Below are positions 15,727-22,631 of a DNA stretch of 37,109 nt, piece by piece; position 1 is the stretch's first letter; every line of letters begins with the position of its first letter. Under the pieces are notes generated by a model. That model made no database searches. It was not told the origin of the DNA and worked only from the letters and a program-made list of their open reading frames with translations. Both the position numbers and the translations under genes were made by a program. Origin of the DNA: Neisseria uirgultaei (GTDB lineage Bacteria; Pseudomonadota; Gammaproteobacteria; Burkholderiales; Neisseriaceae); contig NZ_CAUIYF010000016.1 in assembly GCF_962719845.1 (NCBI RefSeq), positions 1 to 37,109 of the forward strand, in the 5' to 3' direction.

Positions 15727-17574
15727 ATGTACCTACCCTCTCTGAAGCATTCCCTGCCGCTGCTGGCGGCCCTGGTGCTTGCCGCCTGTTCTTCGACACA
15801 CGCGCCCGGCAGCAAGACCCCAGCAGGCAATATAGAAACTGCCGACCTTTCGGCAAGCGTTCCCACCCGCCCTGCCGAACCCGAAGGAAAAACGCTGGCA
15901 GATTACGGCGGCTACCCGTCCGCACTGGATGCAGTGAAACAGAAAAACGATGCGGCCGTCGCCGCCTATTTGGAAAACGCCGGCGACAGCGCGATGGCAG
16001 AAAATGTCCGCAACGAGTGGCTGAAGTCTTTGGGCGCGCGCAGACAGTGGACGCTGTTTGCACAGGAATATGCAAAACTCAAACCTGAAGGGCGCGCCCA
16101 AGAAGTCGAATGCTACGCCGATTCGAGCCGCAACGACTATACGCGTGCCGCCGAACTGGTTAAAAATACGGGCAAACTGCCTTCGGGCTGCACCAAACTG
16201 TTGGAACAGGCAGCCGCATCCGGCTTGTTGGACGGCAACGATGCCTGGAGGCGCGTTCGTGGACTGTTGGCCAACAGCCAAACCACAGACGCACGCAACC
16301 TTGCCGCCGCATTGGGCAGCCCGTTTGACGGCGGCACACAAGGTTCGCGCGAATATGCCCTGTTGAACGTCATCAGCAAAGAAGCACGCAAATCGCCGGA
16401 TGCCGCCGCCCTGCTGTCCGAAATGGAAAGCGGTTTAAGCCCCGAACAGAGCAGTTTCGCGTGGGGCGTATTGGGGCATTATCAGTCGCAAAACCTCAAT
16501 GTACCCGCCGCCTTGGACTATTACGGCAAAGTTTCCGACCGCCGCCAACTGACCGACGACCAAATCGAGTGGTACGCCCGCGCCGCCTTGCGCGCCCGAC
16601 GTTGGGACGAGCTGGCTTCCGTGATCTCGCATATGCCCGAAAAACTGCAAAAAAGCCCGACCTGGCTCTACTGGTTGGCACGCAGCCGCGCCGCAACGGG
16701 CAACACGCAAGAGGCGGAAAAACTTTACAAACAGGCAGCAGCAACGGGCAGGAATTTTTATGCCGTACTGGCAGAGGAAGAGTTGGGGCGCAAAATCGAT
16801 ACGCGCAACAATGTGCCTGATGCCGGCAAAAACAGCGTCCTCCGTATGGCGGAAGACGGCGCGATTAAGCGCGCGCTGGTGCTGTTCCAAAACAGCCGAA
16901 CCGCCGGCGATGCGAAAATGCGCCGTCAGGCTCAGGCGGAATGGCGTTTCGCCACACGCGGCTTTGACGAAGACAAGCTGCTGACCGCCGCACAAACCGC
17001 GTTCGACCACGGTTTTTACGATATGGCGGTCAACAGCGCGGAACGCACCGACCGCAAACTCAACTACACATTGCGCTATATTTCGCCGTTTAAAGACACC
17101 GTAATCCGCCACGCGCAAAATGTTAATGTCGATCCGGCATGGGTTTACGGCCTGATTCGTCAGGAAAGCCGCTTCGTTATGGGCGCGCAATCCGGCGTGG
17201 GTGCGCAGGGGCTGATGCAGGTTATGCCCGCCACCGCGCGCGAAATTGCCGGCAAAATCGGTATGGATGCCGCACAACTCTACACCGCCGACGGCAATAT
17301 CCGTATGGGGACGTGGTATATGGCGGATACCAAACGCCGCCTGCAAAACAACGAAGTCCTCGCCACCGCAGGCTATAACGCTGGTCCCGGCAGGGCGCGC
17401 CGATGGCAGGCGGACACGCCCCTCGAAGGCGCGGTATATGCCGAAACCATCCCGTTTTCCGAAACGCGCGACTATGTCAAAAAAGTGATGACCAATGCCG
17501 CCTACTACGCCTCCATCTTCGGCGCGCCGCACATCCCGCTCAAACAGCGTATGGGCATTGTCCCCGCCCGCTGA
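15727..17574 (+). CDS. ltgA: Lytic murein transglycosylase LtgA (Slt70 family)
   Basis: Outer-membrane lipoprotein of 615 residues that cleaves the MurNAc-GlcNAc bond of peptidoglycan with formation of 1,6-anhydro-MurNAc; in gonococcus LtgA releases cytotoxic monomers. Signal peptide with lipobox LAAC, Cys21. A long alpha-superhelical U domain (about 60-450) precedes a C-terminal lysozyme-like domain: the catalytic Glu is residue 480 in YGLIRQESRF, followed by GAQGLMQVMPATA and ATAGYNAGPGRA. Start at 15727 is set by TTAAGGAA upstream and the signal peptide. Monocistronic by appearance: CREE upstream, DUS terminator downstream. Confidence 0.96.
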   Translation: MYLPSLKHSLPLLAALVLAACSSTHAPGSKTPAGNIETADLSASVPTRPAEPEGKTLADYGGYPSALDAVKQKNDAAVAAYLENAGDSAMAENVRNEWLKSLGARRQWTLFAQEYAKLKPEGRAQEVECYADSSRNDYTRAAELVKNTGKLPSGCTKLLEQAAASGLLDGNDAWRRVRGLLANSQTTDARNLAAALGSPFDGGTQGSREYALLNVISKEARKSPDAAALLSEMESGLSPEQSSFAWGVLGHYQSQNLNVPAALDYYGKVSDRRQLTDDQIEWYARAALRARRWDELASVISHMPEKLQKSPTWLYWLARSRAATGNTQEAEKLYKQAAATGRNFYAVLAEEELGRKIDTRNNVPDAGKNSVLRMAEDGAIKRALVLFQNSRTAGDAKMRRQAQAEWRFATRGFDEDKLLTAAQTAFDHGFYDMAVNSAERTDRKLNYTLRYISPFKDTVIRHAQNVNVDPAWVYGLIRQESRFVMGAQSGVGAQGLMQVMPATAREIAGKIGMDAAQLYTADGNIRMGTWYMADTKRRLQNNEVLATAGYNAGPGRARRWQADTPLEGAVYAETIPFSETRDYVKKVMTNAAYYASIFGAPHIPLKQRMGIVPAR

Positions 17575-17581
17575 CGTACCG

Positions 17582-17622
17582 ATGCCGTCTGAAACCCGCC
17601 CGGTCTTTCAGACGGCATTTTT
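17582..17622 (+). terminator. DUS-pair terminator of ltgA
   Basis: A 13-bp perfect stem from two inverted DUS copies (17582-17594 and 17606-17618) followed by a T run (TTTTTA); 7 nt after the ltgA stop. Confidence 0.88.
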
Positions 17623-17862
17623 ATCCCGAACGGCATTGACGGCGAACCATAAATATAAGACAATCCGAAAATTGTTTTTCCTGCTTTTTCAAGCAGCTTG
17701 ACACGGCACAAGCCGACCCGTTAGGAGGTGATGTTTCCGTCACGGCGCGTATCCCGCCGCCGCAAGGCACAGCGATACGGTAAACCTTCAACACCGTCTG
17801 CCCTACCCTTTCCACCGATATGATGGGCAGATGAAACAACCGAATTTATTAAAGGAAATAAA
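17623..17862 (+). promoter_or_regulatory. rpsU upstream region with hairpin, TTGACA and an orphan ribosome-site match
   Basis: Holds CTGCTT/AAGCAG (17681-17696), a 6-bp stem with loop TTTC; TTGACA at 17698-17703, a consensus -35 without a good -10 at the right distance; and TTAGGAGGTGAT (17721-17732), nearly the full complement of the 16S rRNA 3' end. The last is followed too closely by an ATG (17731) that would open a 30-codon basic frame ending at 17823. I do not call this a gene. No other feature seen. Confidence 0.35.
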
Positions 17863-18075
17863 ATGCCTGCAATCCGCGTAAAAGAGAATGAACCCTTTGA
17901 AGTCGCTATGCGCCGTTTCAAACGCGCCGTAGAAAAAACCGGCCTGCTGACCGAGCTGCGCGCCCGCGAAGCCTACGAAAAACCGACTACCGAACGCAAA
18001 CGCAAAAAAGCGGCAGCCGTAAAACGCCTGCAAAAACGCCTGCGCAGCCAACAACTGCCGCCCAAAATGTACTAA
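17863..18075 (+). CDS. rpsU: 30S ribosomal protein S21
   Basis: Small basic ribosomal protein of 70 residues that helps the 30S subunit select natural mRNA starts. The sequence PAIRVKENEPFEVAMRRFKR and the Lys/Arg-rich tail ending PPKMY are diagnostic. Start at 17863 follows AAAGGA by 6 nt. The next gene is yqeY, a frequent partner of rpsU in bacteria, but dnaG and rpoD, also common partners, are not here. An intrinsic terminator separates it from yqeY. Confidence 0.97.
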   Translation: MPAIRVKENEPFEVAMRRFKRAVEKTGLLTELRAREAYEKPTTERKRKKAAAVKRLQKRLRSQQLPPKMY

Positions 18076-18116
18076 ACGTTCAAGTACAGATTACAGGTCA
18101 GCCCTGTGATATGAGG

Positions 18117-18149
18117 ACACACCGCAAGACCTGCTCTGCGGTGTGTTTT
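18117..18149 (+). terminator. Intrinsic terminator after rpsU
   Basis: ACACACCGCA (18117-18126) pairs perfectly with TGCGGTGTGT (18137-18146), followed by TTTGCTTTT. Readthrough would supply yqeY. A smaller hairpin ACAGG/CCTGT precedes it. Confidence 0.85.
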
Positions 18150-18206
18150 GCTTTTCAGACGGCATCGAAACCCGCCGTTTCCATCCGACATCCCAGCGAG
18201 GACATC

Positions 18207-18653
18207 ATGAGCCTGAAAATCCGCCTTACCGAAGACATGAAAACCGCGATGCGCGCCAAAGACCAAGTTTCCCTCGGCACCATCCGCCTTATCAACGCCG
18301 CCGTCAAACAATTTGAAGTGGACGAACGCACTGAAGCCGACGATGCCAAAATCACCGCCATCCTGACCAAAATGGTCAAACAGCGCAAAGACAGCGCGAA
18401 AATCTACACTGAAGCCGGCCGCCGTGATTTGGCAGACAAAGAAAACGCCGAAATCGAGGTACTGCACCGCTACCTTCCCCAAATGCTCTCCGCCGGAGAA
18501 ATCCGTACCGAGGTCGAAGCCGCCGTTGCCGAAACCGGAGCGGCAGGTATGGCGGATATGGGCAAAGTGATGGGCGTATTGAAAACCCGTCTCGCCGGCA
18601 AAGCCGATATGGGCGAAGTCAACAAAATCCTGAAAGCCGTGCTGACCGCCTGA
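18207..18653 (+). CDS. GatB/YqeY domain-containing protein
   Basis: 148-residue YqeY-type protein, related to the C-terminal tRNA-binding tail of the amidotransferase subunit GatB. It begins MSLKIRLTEDMKTAMRAKDQ and contains KDSAKIYTEAGRRDLADKE and the late MGKVMGVLKTRLAGKADMG, all family blocks; the length matches E. coli-type YqeY (about 147). The biochemical function is not settled. Start at 18207 has GAGGA 5 nt upstream; the frame is open for 32 codons more upstream but overlaps the terminator. Ends before a DUS terminator that marks the left border of an AT-rich cassette. Confidence 0.93.
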   Translation: MSLKIRLTEDMKTAMRAKDQVSLGTIRLINAAVKQFEVDERTEADDAKITAILTKMVKQRKDSAKIYTEAGRRDLADKENAEIEVLHRYLPQMLSAGEIRTEVEAAVAETGAAGMADMGKVMGVLKTRLAGKADMGEVNKILKAVLTA

Positions 18654-18663
18654 TTGCCCGAAT

Positions 18664-18685
18664 ATCGGACAAAATGCCGTCTGAA
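18664..18685 (+). repeat. 22-bp direct repeat, left copy
   Basis: The 22 bp from 18664, beginning ATCGGACAAAATGCC and including a complete DUS, recur exactly at 19244-19265. The two copies bracket the AT-rich cassette. Confidence 0.85.
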
Positions 18686-18711
18686 GCCCGTATCGCAGGT
18701 TCAGACGGCAT
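18674..18711 (+). terminator. DUS-pair terminator of yqeY
   Basis: Inverted DUS copies at 18674-18685 and 18700-18711 form a 12-bp stem followed by TTTTC, 20 nt after the yqeY stop. Confidence 0.8.
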
Positions 18712-18790
18712 TTTCATGGTTTGATGATATTTATAAAAATTTTGCAACACGCTCATGCACAGCAACTGCCGCTGCTCGTTAGCGTTCTCC

Positions 18791-18852
18791 TGTTACAATG
18801 GCCTTCATGGGTCTGTAACAATCTGACACCCTGTTGCTACTAGAAACAGGGT
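18791..18852 (+). promoter_or_regulatory. Two hairpins upstream of the broken small gene
   Basis: TGTTACA (18791-18797) pairs with TGTAACA (18814-18820), and ACCCTGTT (18828-18835) pairs with AACAGGGT (18845-18852), the latter followed by TTTCC. Together they form a compact structured leader just before the ribosome site AGGAG at 18860-18864. They may be a regulatory leader or the end of an older transcript. Confidence 0.4.
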
Positions 18853-18870
18853 TTTCCACAGGAGTATTTG

Positions 18871-19033
18871 ATGAATTTTTTTTCCAGCACTTTTTGACTC
18901 AATTGTTGATTTCATTGTTGATTTAACAGAGTTCAAACCTTGGAAAGAAAATGGTATAAAGAGAAAACTAAAAAACTTTTTAACCGTTTTAGTAATTACA
19001 GTACTGGGATTTATTTTTTATCTTATTATGTAA
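18871..19033 (+). pseudogene. Small membrane-protein gene frameshifted at an 8-T tract
   Basis: ATG at 18871 has AGGAG 6 nt upstream, an excellent initiation site, but its frame stops after MNFFSSTF. Removing one T from the run of eight (18876-18883) gives a 53-residue protein that begins MNFFPALFDSIVDFIVDL, has a charged middle (FKPWKENGIKRKLKN) and ends in a membrane helix (FLTVLVITVLGFIFYLIM). No start codon exists in the second frame, so as written the gene is OFF or broken. The T run could be a phase-variable switch, a slippage site, or an ordinary mutation or sequencing error. Composition is AT-rich, unlike neighbours. I do not recognise the family; small immunity or phage proteins look like this, but that is conjecture. 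Confidence 0.6.
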
Positions 19034-19039
19034 TTCTCG

Positions 19040-19171
19040 CTATCCAATACCCAAACCTATACTCTGCTTCTGCCGCTGTATCTGCCGCTCTGCTTGGCGT
19101 TGCTGCTCTATCGCTTGGTTAGCTGCACCATAATTGCGCTCTGATGCTGATGCAATAATGTCCCAATATCG
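19040..19171 (-). pseudogene. Possible C-terminal fragment of a lost gene
   Basis: On the minus strand an open stretch ends SERNYGAANQAIEQQRQAER and then QIQRQKQSIGLGIG before a stop at 19040. The Gln/Arg/Glu-rich heptad-like pattern resembles a protein tail, but no start, ribosome site or promoter belongs to it; upstream it runs into the DUS terminator of the sspB side. It sits within the AT-rich cassette and may be the end of a gene cut by recombination. Weakly supported. Confidence 0.3.
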
Positions 19172-19243
19172 AATCGGCAGGGGCAACACTGTTCCGATAC
19201 GCCGAAACGGGTTTTGCCGATAAACGGATTCCGTTTGCGCCCC

Positions 19244-19265
19244 ATCGGACAAAATGCCGTCTGAA
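19244..19265 (+). repeat. 22-bp direct repeat, right copy
   Basis: Exact second copy of 18664-18685, 580 bp away, overlapping the DUS terminator on the sspB side. Confidence 0.85.
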
Positions 19266-19288
19266 ACACGATTCCGTTCAGACGGCAT
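19254..19288 (-). terminator. DUS-pair terminator of sspB
   Basis: Inverted DUS copies at 19254-19265 and 19277-19288 form a 12-bp stem directly after the sspB stop; on the minus strand it is followed by TTTTGTCC. Confidence 0.8.
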
Positions 19289-19292
19289 AGAT

Positions 19293-19685
19293 TTATTTGA
19301 CCAATTTCAAGCCTTTTTTGGCGGGTCGGGGCGCGGTTTCGGCAGAGGTGTTTTCAGACGGCGCGTCGGGGCGGTACTCCTCCAATTCAAACCCCATACC
19401 TTCGCCGGTCTCCCGTGCGAAAAGGCTGAGGACGTGTCCGACAGGTATCCATATGTCGTGCGCCTGTCCGCCGAAACGGGCGGAAAAACTGATCCAATCG
19501 TTGTCGATTTGAAGGTTTTGCGTGGCGGTCGCGCCGATGTTGAGCATAATTTCATTGTCGCGGACATACTGCATAGGAACGCGCGTGTGTTCGTTGACCC
19601 GGACAAGGATGTGCGGTGTGAGGCTGTTGTCGCTGCACCATTCGCAAAGTGCGCGGAGGATATAGGGTTTGGTGGAAGTAGTCAT
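19293..19685 (-). CDS. sspB: ClpXP specificity-enhancing factor SspB
   Basis: Adaptor that delivers ssrA-tagged proteins to ClpXP, 130 residues. The substrate-binding domain shows KPYILRALCEWCSDNSLTPH, VPMQYVRDNEIMLNIG and FSARFGG, in the order of the family. A flexible Pro/Glu/Ala-rich linker leads to the C-terminal ClpX-binding tail KKGLKLVK (compare RPALRVVK in E. coli). I chose the Met at 19685 because GGGGAG lies 5 nt upstream; four codons further upstream there is another ATG with a weaker site. Follows sspA, as in most proteobacteria. Confidence 0.95.
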   Translation of the reverse strand: MTTSTKPYILRALCEWCSDNSLTPHILVRVNEHTRVPMQYVRDNEIMLNIGATATQNLQIDNDWISFSARFGGQAHDIWIPVGHVLSLFARETGEGMGFELEEYRPDAPSENTSAETAPRPAKKGLKLVK

Positions 19686-19714
19686 AATGCTCCCCATAAT
19701 GTGCCTGAATATAG

Positions 19715-19748
19715 AAATGCCTGAAACCGTCAGGTTTTACAGGCATTT
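19715..19748 (-). terminator. Long hairpin between sspA and sspB
   Basis: AAATGCCTG (19715-19723) pairs with CAGGCATTT (19740-19748), with an inner AAACC/GGTTT pair, 6 nt after the sspA stop. No T run follows on the minus strand, so it may be an attenuator or stability element within the sspA-sspB transcript rather than a full terminator. Confidence 0.5.
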
Positions 19749-19753
19749 CAAAC

Positions 19754-20359
19754 TTATTTGCGCATCGCCTTTTCCGCAGGTGTCAGCGCGTCGATAAAGG
19801 CTTCGCGTTGGAAGATGCGCTCGGCGTATTTGAGCAGCGGCGCGGCACTTTTGCCCAGTTTGACATCGTAGTGGTCGAGCCGCCACAGCAGCGGAGCCAG
19901 GGCGACATCAATCATAGAAAAATCTTCGCCGAGAATGTATTTGCTTTTGCTGAACGAAGGGGCGAGCATCGTCAGACCGTTGCCGATGGCTTCGCGCGCT
20001 TTTGCCTGCTCCTTATTGGTAGCGGCGGGGTTTTCCAACACTTGGACATGGTTGAACAATTCTTTTTCCATACGGTACAGCACCAGCCGGCCCCTGCCGC
20101 GCATAACGGGATCGCCGGGCATAAGCTGCGGATGGGGGAAGCGTTCGTCAATGTATTCGTTGATGATGTTGGACTCGTGCAGCACCAAATCGCGCTCGAC
20201 CAGCACGGGGACTTGGTTATACGGATTCATGACGGCGAGGTCTTCGGGTTTGTTGTAAATATCGACGTCTTTGATTTCAAAATCCATACCTTTTTCGTAC
20301 AAAACGAAGCGGCAGCGGTGGCTGAAGGGGCAGGTAATGCCGGAATAGAGGGTCATCAT
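19754..20359 (-). CDS. sspA: Stringent starvation protein A
   Basis: RNA-polymerase-associated protein with a glutathione-transferase fold, 201 residues; in other proteobacteria it modulates sigma70 transcription under starvation and affects virulence genes. N-terminal thioredoxin-like domain: LYSGITCPFSHRCRFVLYEK, NPYNQVPVLVERDLVLHES; C-terminal helical domain with FSMIDVALAPLLWRL. The catalytic GST residues are not expected in this family. Two ATG codons are adjacent at the start, with AGGAG 11 nt upstream. Upstream gene of the sspA-sspB pair. Confidence 0.95.
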   Translation of the reverse strand: MMTLYSGITCPFSHRCRFVLYEKGMDFEIKDVDIYNKPEDLAVMNPYNQVPVLVERDLVLHESNIINEYIDERFPHPQLMPGDPVMRGRGRLVLYRMEKELFNHVQVLENPAATNKEQAKAREAIGNGLTMLAPSFSKSKYILGEDFSMIDVALAPLLWRLDHYDVKLGKSAAPLLKYAERIFQREAFIDALTPAEKAMRK

Positions 20360-20460
20360 AATAATTATCGCTCCTGTGTGATGCCTGCAAAACGGCTGAT
20401 TTATAAAGGTTTAATCGCGCAATTATACGTGATTTCCGGCACTTAATCCAGAAATTCGGC

Positions 20461-22137
20461 TCAATCTGTTGTTTTTAATATATTTTCCCCGGTTTTCCGT
20501 ATCAGTGCGAACTTACTGTCTTTGTTGCGCGGGCGCGCACCCTGCCAAACCGTCTGCCAGCCTTGCGGCGCATCCGCGTTTTGGGGTAGGCGGACGATAC
20601 GGTAGCGACAATGGGTATCGCCGACGCGGTGCGGCAATGTGCCATACTGCGTCCAAACAATCCGCGTGTGCAGGTCGCCGCCGCCTATGTCGATACACTC
20701 GATGCCGTCTGAAAGCTCCCGTTTCAATTCCGGGGAAAGCGATGCCTCCATACTCCGGACGACGGGCGCGTGGCTTTTCGCCGCGTCCAGCCACGGCAGG
20801 AACAGCGTCATCAGCAAAGCCCAGGTCAGGGTAACGCCTGCCGCCCAGTTGGTAACCGCCTGCCTGCCGCGTATGTTTTTCCGGGTAATCGCCCACAGCC
20901 ACAAGGGTGTGAACAGTACGGCAACCGCCATCGGAATAGGATCGATATCAGGAACATAATACGGGCTGAAATAGGCGGCACGTTCGGCAAGCTTGGCGGG
21001 CCAGCCGTAATTCATCGCAAAAAAGCCCGTCCACAGGAACACGGCAAACAGTCCGAACGCCATAATGCCGAACCAGTTGACAAACGCCGCCGCGCCGCGC
21101 CTCAGGCTGTCCAGTTGCGCCGCGCCGAACAGGGCGAGCGGCGGCAGCAGCCAAACGAGGTTGTCCTGAAAACGCTGCGGATTGGCGGCGAGCAGCACCA
21201 AAACGGCAAGCATCCACACAACGCCCAAAATCCCCCAGTCGGTCGAAAACAGGCGCGTGCGGCAAACCGTCCAAACCGCCAGCGGCAGCGCAGGCAATGC
21301 AAACCAAAGCAGGTTTTTCAGATAGTAAAACAAACTGAATGCCGTCTGAACATGCCGCACGCCGCCGAACGTACCGAAAACGTGATAGTCGAGCCATTGC
21401 GCGAACAGCGCGGGCTGCGTTTTTGCCAAGAGCAGCGGGTAAACGGTCATCAGCGGCAGGGCAAAGGCAAGCGAGGCGACTGCCGTCAACATCAAACGCC
21501 TGCTTTGCCACGGACGGAAAAACATCAGTACGGGCAAGGGCAGCATCAGGGCAAATGCTGCCGGATAAGTTGCTGCCAACGACATCAGCGTCCAGCCCGT
21601 ACCGAGCAGGAAAGAGGCGGCAATCACGCGCCGGCGAGCCAAAGAATAACCGTGCAGCACCAGTCCGGCGGCGGCGAAGGCGGCGGCAGTGGGGTTGAGG
21701 AAATGGGCAACCGGAATCAGTCCGATACAGCCGATGAGAATCAGGACGACGCTGCGCCCGTGGTGTCTGCCCAAAAAGTTGAAACCGGCAAAGCCGCAGG
21801 AAGTCAGTCCGACAACGGCAAAAAACACGCCTGCAAAGCGTGCGGCATCGTATGGGTCGGCAGCCCACGGCGACAGCAAATGTTTGAACGCGGCAGCAAC
21901 CCAAAGATACACAGGCGGTATGCCGAAGTCGGCATGCCCGAACAGATGGGCAACCAAGGGGGTGGGGCTGCCTGCCAGTGCTTCGACGGCGGTATAAACG
22001 GCAGGTTCGGCAGGATTCCATAAATCATGTGAAAATACACCTGGCCACAACCAGGCAAACGCCATCAGCATCAGCAGCCACGGTTTTTCGTGGGTTTTGG
22101 CGGGCGGGCGGGTATCGGGCGGGGTATAGGTCAACAT
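20461..22137 (-). CDS. ArnT/PMT-like membrane glycosyltransferase-type protein
   Basis: Predicted 558-residue inner-membrane protein with about 11-13 hydrophobic segments. Near the N-terminus FSHDLWNPAEPAVYTAVEAL resembles the first periplasmic loop of ArnT-type (GT83/PMT clan) transferases, where an acidic residue after LW is catalytic. The C-terminal 120 residues form a soluble part (ELSDGIECIDIGGGDLHTRI). These enzymes move sugars from polyprenyl phosphate to lipid A or proteins. Neisseria is not known to make aminoarabinose, so donor and acceptor are unknown. I start at 22137 (MLTYTPPDTRPP); the frame is open upstream, but that part overlaps the rpmE terminator and looks non-coding. The ribosome site is weak. 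Confidence 0.75.
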   Translation of the reverse strand: MLTYTPPDTRPPAKTHEKPWLLMLMAFAWLWPGVFSHDLWNPAEPAVYTAVEALAGSPTPLVAHLFGHADFGIPPVYLWVAAAFKHLLSPWAADPYDAARFAGVFFAVVGLTSCGFAGFNFLGRHHGRSVVLILIGCIGLIPVAHFLNPTAAAFAAAGLVLHGYSLARRRVIAASFLLGTGWTLMSLAATYPAAFALMLPLPVLMFFRPWQSRRLMLTAVASLAFALPLMTVYPLLLAKTQPALFAQWLDYHVFGTFGGVRHVQTAFSLFYYLKNLLWFALPALPLAVWTVCRTRLFSTDWGILGVVWMLAVLVLLAANPQRFQDNLVWLLPPLALFGAAQLDSLRRGAAAFVNWFGIMAFGLFAVFLWTGFFAMNYGWPAKLAERAAYFSPYYVPDIDPIPMAVAVLFTPLWLWAITRKNIRGRQAVTNWAAGVTLTWALLMTLFLPWLDAAKSHAPVVRSMEASLSPELKRELSDGIECIDIGGGDLHTRIVWTQYGTLPHRVGDTHCRYRIVRLPQNADAPQGWQTVWQGARPRNKDSKFALIRKTGENILKTTD

Positions 22138-22241
22138 AAGCGTAAGAAGAAATGGATGGATTGCCAAGTGTAGCAAATATTCGCACAAAGGTCGTGCAGA
22201 GACTGCTTCAGACGGCATCAGACACAAAAAGACCGGCAGCA

Positions 22242-22268
22242 AAAAAGACTGCGCGGGGCAGTCTTTTT
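22242..22268 (-). terminator. Intrinsic terminator after rpmE
   Basis: AAAAAGACTGC (22242-22252) and GCAGTCTTTTT (22258-22268) form an 11-bp stem with a 5-nt loop, 13 nt after the rpmE stop, with T-rich ends on both strands. Confidence 0.9.
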
Positions 22269-22280
22269 GCAAAGCGGCAA

Positions 22281-22496
22281 TCAGCGTTTGAACAGGTTGC
22301 CGAATTTGTTGTTGAATTTGTCCACGCGACCGGTGGTATCGACGATTTTTTGAGTGCCGGTATAGAATGGGTGGCACAGGGAGCAAACCTCGATATTGAA
22401 GTTTTCTTTTTCCATCGCGGATTTGGTTACGAATTTGTTGCCGCAGGAACAGGTAACGTTAACTTCGTGGTAGTTCGGGTGAATACCTTGTTTCAT
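22281..22496 (-). CDS. rpmE: 50S ribosomal protein L31 (zinc-ribbon form)
   Basis: 71-residue ribosomal protein. The zinc-binding cysteines are present at 16, 18, 38 and 41 (VTCSCGNKF and VCSLCHPFYTG), so this is the C+ form, which needs zinc and acts as a zinc store. Start at 22496 (MKQGIHPNYHEV) has AAAGGA 7 nt upstream; an in-frame extension upstream is unsupported. Confidence 0.97.
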   Translation of the reverse strand: MKQGIHPNYHEVNVTCSCGNKFVTKSAMEKENFNIEVCSLCHPFYTGTQKIVDTTGRVDKFNNKFGNLFKR

Positions 22497-22556
22497 TTGA
22501 TTTCCTTTCAAAAAAGCGGGCATAGGGGATGTACCTATGCTACAGACAAGTTCGAC

Positions 22557-22585
22557 ATTCTCTCTATTTTCTGTTGTTACGTCAA
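22557..22585 (-). promoter_or_regulatory. Promoter of rpmE
   Basis: TTGACG (22585-22580) and GAGAAT (22562-22557) with a 17-nt spacer on the minus strand, about 60 nt before the rpmE start. The same intergenic stretch must hold the promoter of the divergent acetyltransferase; TTGTTA (22574-22579) with GATAAA 16 nt on is only a weak candidate. Confidence 0.6.
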
Positions 22586-22631
22586 GAGTATATTCGATAA
22601 AATGCAAAAAGGTTACTCTAAAGGAGGTTTT

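Noticed and set aside
17731..17823. 30-codon Arg-rich frame before rpsU
   Set aside because: The ribosome-site match is too close to the ATG and the peptide has no recognisable features; kept only as a leader observation.
19172..19288. N-terminal part of an 82-codon minus-strand frame starting MPSE
   Set aside because: The start is only the DUS read as codons (ATGCCGTCTGAA gives MPSE), lying in a terminator stem; the same applies to many MPSE-starting frames in the window.
20770..22023. 417-codon plus-strand frame rich in Gln, Arg and Gly
   Set aside because: Antisense shadow of the ArnT-like membrane protein gene; composition is that of reversed hydrophobic codons.
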